Shown here: positions 57,201 through 64,000 of the stretch, in pieces
Layout of the letters: every line of letters begins with the position of its first letter
How positions within the stretch are numbered: position 1 is the first letter of the stretch
Source: Phlegmacium glaucopus
Lineage: Eukaryota > Basidiomycota > Agaricomycetes > Agaricales > Cortinariaceae
Reading direction: 5' to 3'
Assembly: GCA_015039465.1 (NCBI GenBank)
Contig: MU130624.1
Span: 238,840 to 302,839, forward strand
Length of the DNA: 64,000 nucleotides
Program-made: the position numbers and the translations under genes
The notes under the pieces: model-generated
The model's input: only the letters and a program-made list of their open reading frames with translations
What the model was told of the DNA's origin: nothing
Database searches by the model: none

Positions 57201-57952
57201 GCGCATTGTGGACCTAACGGAATATAGAATTGTTAATACGTAGAGTAACTTTACAGAGCTAGAATGATATTTACATTAATTGTCGGCTGATGCATGTACA
57301 CGTTTTCGATACCGTGTAAAGCATAGGATGGCTTATTGATGTTCTGAAGTGAGATCTGATAAATAGGCAGTATTTAGTCACGACGGCGGCGAGCGCAAGA
57401 CAAATACTGACTGCGGATGGAGCTTCTGGTACGTTATTGGCATTGACAATTGTCGGCTGATGCATGTATGCATTTGCGACACCGTGTAAGGCAGGGAGTG
57501 AGCTATTGGCGTTCTGAAGTGAGATCTGCTAAACAAGCGGTAATTAGTCACGACAGCGGTGAGCGGAAGTTAAATACTGACCGTGGATGGAGCTTCTGGC
57601 GCTGAGTTACCTGGGGCTGAAATTGGCGGAGACATAGAGTCCGTTTCTGTATTTGCAACCGTTGTGTCGGGTGCACAGTTGATGCTGACCATAGGGACCG
57701 GCAATGAAGGAGCATAATCGAATGGCACGTTGCTGTTAAGGTTAACATTTAATAAAAATGGGACAACAGGGATTCAGCTGTTCACCTGGTTCCTGCATCT
57801 GTCGTCGCCATATGGTTATCAGGGCTCGAATCCACGTTGATCGACGATGGTGTGGGCCGGCCTGAAAGATGTAGAAAAGAAGATAACCTCGCTTTCAAAG
57901 ATCGAGTAGTTTTGGTTATGCGATTGCTCTTAGATGGTCTTTCGCTCGACAT
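54255..57952 (-). CDS. NACHT-WD40 STAND protein, 5' part (continues at 40799)
   Basis: Exons: 57952-57786 (MSSERPSKSNRITKTTRSLK), 57732-57582, 57528-57412, 57355-57275, 57213-57160, 57102-55597 and 55547-54350; all phases agree. The big exon has Walker A (NGMAGTGKTT) and Walker B (VIVLDALDECSD). After the 49-bp intron 55548-55596 comes AQRLLKMTMIDAKRFLKENY and the first eight WD40 blades. The N-terminal motif FLHLSGRPTP is common in fungal proteins of this class. Exons 3 and 4 are tandem duplicates (QISLQNANSSLPALHG and ISLQNINKPSYALHG, both continuing to YMHQPTI). Joined to 40799-39789 the protein has about 1405 residues and 13 blades, with no internal stop. Unlike the 1-3719 gene it looks functional. 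Proposed role: NLR-like receptor for non-self or heterokaryon recognition, inferred from the family. Confidence 0.9.
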
Positions 57953-59641
57953 GATGATGAAAGAGAGAGAGCTGGCTGGACAGTGGCTGTACGAGTTTGC
58001 TCTTCTTAGTCCCACGCTTAAGGGCAGAGACATGACGATAATTAATTCAGTAGTATAAGCAACACTACCAACATCATATGTAATGGCTCATCGACAACGT
58101 CCATCTAGCTACTTCCTAACCCTTACCTTGCACTACTCGCAGGTTGCGTCGTTTCAATATCACTTCAATGAATTGCTCTTGATAAATAGGGTATACTGAT
58201 GAAAGGATTGAGAGACGGGAGAAGTGTTTCCGTCCCATCTTGAATGGCAATTGTGTAGTTGGATGAGGAAATATAGTCGCCGATAGGGGTCACAGTTTGA
58301 TAGTAGGCGGTATCGAGATGACTTCAATAATGTTGAGGTGGTAGTTGGTGGTCGTAATACTAATTTTGTTCACGCCGTCGCTGAAAATTGCATCCTACTT
58401 AAATGACTTGGTGGTCGTCTGGCACTGCCAGCTGTATCGTTTTTCATGTTGACAGTAAGTTAGTGACTTAGCGACATTGGTAAAAGGCAAGTGCAACCGA
58501 CAGACCCACAACATTTCCTAACCCTGAAAGCAACAACATCAAGCTGGATTGCTAGCAGTGAGGTGGCTTCGACAGCGTTGATACTCGGAGTTGGTAATGT
58601 TAATAGGTGTTTTTAGGCCTTTAGGCCTGTCGTGGGCTAAATATCAGTTGTGGAATTTGCGGCTCAGTCCAAGGTATAATGGGGGAAAGAGAGAGGACAG
58701 CGGGAGAAGAGCGTTGGCAAAGAAGCAGCTTCCAATTTCAATTGGCTATTCAGAGCTGAGCAAGATGCTGGAAAGTGAGGGATTCGTGTCGAAAAAATGA
58801 TGGCGAGACTTTTAGCTTTTTGCCGCAGCCTTGATCTATTTGTAATTTCTACAAGCCTTCGCCAAACACTCTTTGTTCCCCTCACATCTTCGTTGTTCTC
58901 GCTTCCAGCTATCATGGGCGCGAAAAGTAAGGCTAGGTAGGGCTGATATTAATGGTTGCCACGTTCAATCTTACACACGCACTCATAGGACGATAATCGT
59001 TCGTCTAATCTCAACGGCTCAAACTGGCTTTTTTTACACTACGCAACGTGTACGACAAGGTCCCAGGCTTTCCGCTGTTAAATACGACCCAAAAGGTGCG
59101 ACATTTACCTTGATTTCTTTTTGAAAACTTTCTGATCGTCATCTTAGTGAAGCAACGGGTCTTATTTGTTGAGAGTAAGAAAACAAAGAAGTAGTCCGGT
59201 CACAAGTTCATACGCGTGTAGTTGAGTATTTATTCTTGGTAAGTCATCTTAAAAAAATTCTCGCTACGAACTGATACTGGACTGAGCAGTGATAGTTATT
59301 AATTTGGCTCCTTCATAATCGCATCAAACTTTCCAGCCTCTTTCAAAGTGATTAACATAAAAATGCGCTGGAATTGCAGTAATCTGCAGTACGATCGCGA
59401 GGGCATAGCTGAACATGTTATTGAAACAGAAACCTTCAGCTCCATACTACCACGAAAATATATCGGCCAACTTGCGAATGCTGTATTTATGCTTGGAGAA
59501 TTGTTAGTGAGTCCCAGTCACAAGAAAGCAACGAGTTAGCTTGAGGACTACACAATCCAGAATACAAAAAACTTGTATCGACTGTTTACATTATCAATTT
59601 GGCTACCAATCAACTTGCAAAATGCCCGTCATTGCCACGTT
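57953..59641. other. Intergenic, no gene seen
   Basis: 1.7 kb upstream of the NACHT-WD40 gene and downstream of the DJ-1/PfpI gene. Short frames (for example 58591-58800 + and 58664-58915 -) have no recognisable domain. Confidence 0.5.
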
Positions 59642-60337
59642 CTAATCTTCCTCGCACCCGTTCAAATCTATCCCCTCGAGTATCTTGGCAAAGGGATCCG
59701 GCTGAGCGGGCTTGGGCTCATACTCTGATATCAATTTCGCCCATTTCACCACTTCTGGGTCGAAGTGGACTCTCGCAAATTCAGCACTGAGATCGATACC
59801 CGCCGTAACGCCCGCCGAGCTCCAGACCTTGCCGTCCACGATCCACCTTCTGTCTCCAACCCATTTCACCTTCTTATTTAAGGTACCCGCCTCTGCGAAC
59901 GTCTTTAATGCAACTTTGTTAGAGCAAACGTGCAATCCGTCGAGAACGCCCGCTTGAGCGATCGCCATCGAGCCGGTGCACACTGTTAGAAGTGCCTTGA
60001 GCTTTGGGACACGTTCGTGTAGGAACGCTGCGCAGCCTTTAGGAAGTGGCGCGGCAGGGTCTGGTCCTGGAACAAAGAGGTAGTCGAGCGGAGGACAATT
60101 TGCATAAGTGCATGAAGGGATCTGAAGGGGTCCTGAGGACGATTTGATTGGAGTGAGGTCAGAGGAGATGTAGTGCCATATGATTATCGGGGCTTTATGA
60201 ACGACGGCTTTGGCAAAGCTGATTTCCTTCATCTTTTCTTGGGAATGGTTGTTGAGGTAGTCAACGGATCCCGCAGCATCGAGCCATTGGTATCCAGGGA
60301 AGAGCAACAAGCCAATATGGAGGGTGTGGGGTGACAT
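59642..60337 (-). CDS. DJ-1/PfpI family protein (class I glutamine amidotransferase-like)
   Basis: Single exon, 231 codons, start MSPHTLHIGLLLFPGYQWLD. The family fold is shown by IGLLLFPGYQ.LDAAG at the N-terminus, YLFVPGPDP, the nucleophile elbow LLTVCTGSMAIAQAGVLDG (Cys), and VWSSAGVTAGIDLSAEF. The C-terminus is normal in length. Members include isonitrile hydratase-like and ThiJ/PfpI enzymes; the substrate cannot be told from sequence. Cytosolic: no signal peptide. Confidence 0.9.
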   Translation of the reverse strand: MSPHTLHIGLLLFPGYQWLDAAGSVDYLNNHSQEKMKEISFAKAVVHKAPIIIWHYISSDLTPIKSSSGPLQIPSCTYANCPPLDYLFVPGPDPAAPLPKGCAAFLHERVPKLKALLTVCTGSMAIAQAGVLDGLHVCSNKVALKTFAEAGTLNKKVKWVGDRRWIVDGKVWSSAGVTAGIDLSAEFARVHFDPEVVKWAKLISEYEPKPAQPDPFAKILEGIDLNGCEED

Positions 60338-60414
60338 GGTGTTTAAAACTTGGAGGATGTGGGTGCACGACGTTGAGGTTAGTTGCTGTGGTGTCTGCGG
60401 TTTATCCCCCCACT

Positions 60415-60422
60415 CTTATATA
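60415..60422 (-). promoter_or_regulatory. TATA box of the DJ-1/PfpI gene
   Basis: TATATAAG on the minus strand, 78 bp upstream of the ATG at 60337, followed by a purine-rich GAGTGGGGGG stretch. Position fits a core promoter. Confidence 0.55.
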
Positions 60423-60974
60423 CTGAAATCCCGATATATGTTTAACGAGAAGTCGAAAGTTGGGACCTCGTTCCTTGCATTTCTTGCGTTGTTACGAGTG
60501 GATCGGACATGCTTTCATTCATCGGCGCTCAACCTTCAATATCTGACCTGACTGATTGAGACTGTAATAGATGGTCCAATACAATTGTTATCCATCCAGG
60601 CCATCCCAGGCCCCCGCATTTGTCCTCCTTTTGAATGGCTTTCGAACGAAAGGCATGCCAAGGTGAGGCACAACAGGAACATGTCTTCGGCGATAAACTA
60701 ACGCCGTTACAAGTACCTTTCTCTCTCGTTCCTCATCCGGACTGTCAACAAAAATATATGTAGTCAGGTACGGAGCGTCGCACTCTAGGCGCGTGTCACG
60801 TGTGACGGCACGTCTTTGTACGTCAATTCTTTCGGAACAAACCCCACATGCTGTGTATATTGGTATGCTCGTATCTTTAATATCTTTAATCTTATTTTTG
60901 AGAACAGACCTACATATACTGTCGACAAATATATGAGAAAATTCCCCTCCTCGGCACGTGGCGTTGGTCGCTAT

Positions 60975-61790
60975 TCACCACGGCAGAACCGCTTGAGACA
61001 TGCCAAAGACTCCCACAGGTCCTTCTCGCTAGACACCTTGACTTGCCGCTCGAAGTTGCAGACTCTCAGCTTCCGAAGCTCAAGAAACTCAATTTGACGA
61101 TGCAAGCTGGGGCGTTCATGGGCAGCATTGATGATTCTGGAGCCCGTTCCCTGCAAAACCATCTCACAATTGAGGAACTCAACTGGTCACCTATTGGCTC
61201 GCCAAATTTTCCCTCTCAATCTTAGGGTCCTCTGCATAATCCGACAGTTCATTGTTTCATTGAACGACCCCAAGTCTACATTGTCGTCAATGGATTGCTA
61301 TCGCCCGCCTCTATCTACGCTGGTCACGGCTACTACCACACCGGTCCCTGTCGAGCAGACCCTGAGCCCATTGAGTCTCCGGATGTGTACAATCTTAATG
61401 CACAGACCCTCCTGGAATTGTAGTGTGTAGACAAAGGGACGTTACGGCAGCTCAAGCCCACTCCTTTGGGAATATGCTTACTTTACACGAATTTGCAGCA
61501 CACTTTCGTAACATTGAATGGTTATCTCCCCTTTTGTTCATTGACCAACTAACGCAGTCCATCCGATCATCATATTAGATGTTGACTGATCTTCTCCCAC
61601 GCTTCTCAAATCTTCGAGTATTTCGCGGAAATGCACTGTAAATGGCAAGAAACGGGAGCTGCATGAGATGCTCAGGGAAATCACGCAAACATGCCCTCGC
61701 CTTCGTGGATTGGACATGCATGAAGCCTACAAACGGATAATTTTGAAATGTGAAGGTGAAGAGGGGGAAAATTTTATAGCTACGTGACCG
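60975..61790 (+). pseudogene. Leucine-rich repeat / F-box-type protein relic
   Basis: Collinear but frame-shifted LRR-like pieces: PKLKKLNLTMQAGAFMGSID and TIEELNW (61070-61190), LTDLLPRFSNLRVFRGNAL (61580-61640, ending in TAA), then in another frame LREITQTCPRLRGLDMHEAY (61670-61730). Such strings are typical of the C-terminal part of basidiomycete F-box proteins. No start or intact frame, so a decayed gene; the exact ends are uncertain. Confidence 0.45.
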
Positions 61791-62469
61791 TTACGAAACC
61801 ACCTTCTCGGTATGCTTACCTTGCGCCAAATACCGACGATGATACTTTCTAACTCTTTCGTAGGAATGTATTTGACATCACTGCTGGAGACTTTGACGAG
61901 CATCAACTTCTGAGCCTGGTTACTTATGTAGTTCACCTAAAGTGGCGTTGCTTTCGCATTAAGTATTCAACTTCACATCACTAATGGAGCACTCAGACGA
62001 GTCCTCCTTCTGATCTATTGCCCACAATTTCTTTCATTCCACTGAGTACTGCCCTCACTTCAGTTAATGAGGGGCCTTTATGCAGAAACCATGTATGTAC
62101 AGCTTTTTGTCTGTGCCAGTATAATCATGATCACTGATACCTCAGTTTGGGGGTGAAGGGACTTATGGTATCTTTGGACCAGTGTAAGCAATATAATTTC
62201 TGTTGTCAATTCTGGTTGTCATTCCTTCATTCCAGGTCTCTAGCTACATAGGTCAATGTCACAAATTGGAAAAAGCAAATCTTTGATATATTTTGCATGC
62301 CAAGTGTCTGCTACACTGTTCAGATCAATGGCATGGTCACTTGCAGATGCCACTCAGAAGATCACCTGATGTTACTTGTGAAGTGGGAGCAGGCTGCAGG
62401 TGGTTTCCTCCTTGCTATGAGGCCATGAGATTTGATGCCTGCTGTTGACAGTGGTTGAAACTCTGGACA
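61791..62469. other. Intergenic, no gene seen
   Basis: No supportable frame or repeat in this stretch. Confidence 0.45.
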
Positions 62470-62477
62470 AAAGCTAC

Positions 62478-63656
62478 TAGTGTTTGAAGGTCCAGTTACA
62501 AGACCGGAAAAAGACCATAACCAGACCGGACCGGACCGGAAAAAGACCGGACCAGTGGTCCGGTCTTTTTATTTTTGAGAATCAAAGACTGGAAAAAGAC
62601 TGGTCTCGATTAACCGGTCTTTTGAGGTTCAGACCGGTTTGAACTGGCAAAAGGGTAGCCCTAATTTACCCCTTTCCAACGAGCCCAAAATCTTAAAAAT
62701 CCAATAAAAACTGGCTGAGAAATAAATAGATCTGTAAAATAGTCTAAAATATTCGCTAAAATAAGGCATTTTACTAGTATTACTGTAGAAAATCCAAATC
62801 CTAACAGAATTTAATGTTCTTGGGCTCGTTTGGAAGCTATTATTAAAATTAACAACTGTTTCTGATACAAAAATATATATTTGTCAGCAGAAGACCAGTT
62901 AGGACCAGGACCAGTCCTAGGACCAAAAAAAACTGATGTAAACTGGTCCTAAGCGGTCCAGTCTGGTCTTTTTTGATCCTAGGACCGAGGTGCTCAAACG
63001 AAACTTTCAAGTTCTCAATGGCAGATAGACCTGCCATGCGGCCCTTCAGTCCACATGACTATCAGCTGCATTTTTCCTCGGTCTTTTAGGGGCCGGGGTA
63101 CCTGGATTTTCATTCAGGCATTTTTTAGTCCTTTTTGGTAGAGGCGGTACGTAATTATATTTAATGGTCGATGAAACGAGTGTGGTGAAGTTGAATGAGA
63201 TGTGAGCAGCTTCTGCGCCATAGGTAGTGTTGCGATATATGTAACATGTTTGTTGCCAGGAATATGGATGCTGTGCCCCAGATGTCTTGACTCTTAGATG
63301 CATATTGGATGCTTCATTGTGGGATGGAGATCTTATACAGTAGTGATTGATTGTCATCACTTTATCACTACGCCTGTTTTTGGAGACTAATGGAGACCAA
63401 GACACTCCGAGACGGCAGTGAAAATTTCAATAATGAAATGATGCGGCGGCACACGTGGGAATAAATATTAAAATGCACATCAAATTTTAGTAAGTATGGT
63501 TTGATGGTCGTGTGTAAGGGTAGAAGGAGATCGACTCATCATAGTCTCATCCACTGATTATCAATAGTTTACAAAGTCTGCCTACGGACCGGTTACAGTC
63601 TCGGTTAAAGGCCCTGAGGGTCAAAAAACCGGACCAGACCAGACTTTTAAACACTA
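62478..63656. mobile_element. hAT-like element, 1.18 kb, perfect 8-bp target duplication
   Basis: Flanks are AAAGCTAC at 62470-62477 and 63657-63664. Termini are TAGTGTTTGAAGGTCCAG on the left and TAGTGTTTAAAAGTCTGG on the right (reverse complement). Subterminal parts are dense in GACCGG/CCGGTC words. The interior has a 119-codon minus-strand frame (63046-63405) ending in a basic Pro/Lys-rich tract (PAPKRPRKN); I do not recognise it and it may be a captured gene fragment. Confidence 0.8.
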
Positions 63657-63776
63657 AAAGCTACTGAGCCTGGCAGACTCAGAGATGAAAATAAGTTGAT
63701 CCCATAGTTAACATCCTGGGCTCAAGCTGTATTTGACAGCTCAAAATTCTAGTATCATGGAGCCTCAGAAGACCTA

Positions 63777-63973
63777 AGTAGGGATGCCAAAGTTCGGTTC
63801 TGAACCAGTCCAGAGAACCAGAACCAGCTGAACCGAACCGCGGTTCTGGTTCGGTTCTGGTTCTGGTTCACCCCCAGCCATCTGGTTCTGGTTCTGGTTC
63901 TGGATTGGCCAGAAATCTGAGAACCAGTTCTGAACTGGTTTGAACTGGTTCTGAACCACTTTATCCCAAGGCA
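63777..63973. repeat. GGTTCTG-rich repeat tract at the window end
   Basis: Starts TAGGGATGCCAAAGTTCGG and consists largely of GGTTCTGGTTC and GAACCAG words on both strands. Its start resembles 23288 (TTAGTGATGCCAAAGTTCAG). ACCTAAG occurs on both sides, which may be a target duplication, but I see no matching inverted terminus on the right. Confidence 0.45.
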
Positions 63974-64000
63974 AATACCTAAGTAAGATATCTACTTATT

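Overview
The window is a gene-poor, repeat-rich stretch of a filamentous basidiomycete (Agaricomycetes-like) nuclear genome. Evidence is the density of roughly 50-70 bp GT-AG introns, a multi-intron class I hydrophobin, FunK1-type kinase relics, NACHT-WD40 STAND genes with near-identical WD40 repeats, F-box family copies, a Ty3/Gypsy element and several small inverted-repeat elements with 8-bp target duplications.

Layout. 1-3719: NACHT-WD40 gene cut by the left edge, with one in-frame TGA. 3720-7619: nested inverted-repeat elements. 7620-8150 (-): class I hydrophobin. 9639-11276 (+): mitochondrial ArgJ. 11461-13130: two inverted-repeat elements. 14363-19324: two broken FunK1 kinase copies around an intact ORF with a possible PD-(D/E)XK motif. 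19930-29870: a large inverted duplication whose arms each carry a ten-exon gene (20025-21838 + and 27823-29767 -) made of four repeated two-exon modules that I do not recognise; the centre is repeats, a small element and a solo LTR. 31100-38700: FunK1 fragment, then APE2 (-), an F-box-like copy (+) and a Bud20/ZNF593-like zinc finger (+), followed by a scrambled partial repeat of that block. 41901-51546: another copy of the block with an intact F-box gene, then a Gypsy element. 54255-57952 and 39789-40799: two halves of one NACHT-WD40 gene. 59642-60337 (-): DJ-1/PfpI protein. 60975-61790: LRR/F-box relic. 62478-63656: inverted-repeat element.

The most striking signal is not a gene. Three segments (40800-41875, 51547-53478, 53504-54254) are written backwards without being complemented. 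40800-41875 is the letter reversal of 54350-55424; 53504-54254 is the letter reversal of 39954-40704; 51547-53478, complemented without reversal, is a single 644-codon open frame carrying the Gypsy retropepsin and running in frame into the reverse transcriptase at 51546. Two runs of exactly 25 A (41876-41900, 53479-53503) mark the junctions. No DNA transaction I know produces parallel mirror copies, so I read this as an assembly or gap-filling error. It means that 40799 and 54350 are really adjacent, that the NACHT-WD40 gene is one intact gene of about 1405 codons, and that the 41901-51546 contig is misplaced here.

The best candidate for undescribed biology is the four-module gene pair. In both copies each module is two exons, with a phase-0 intron inside the module and a phase-2 intron at its end.
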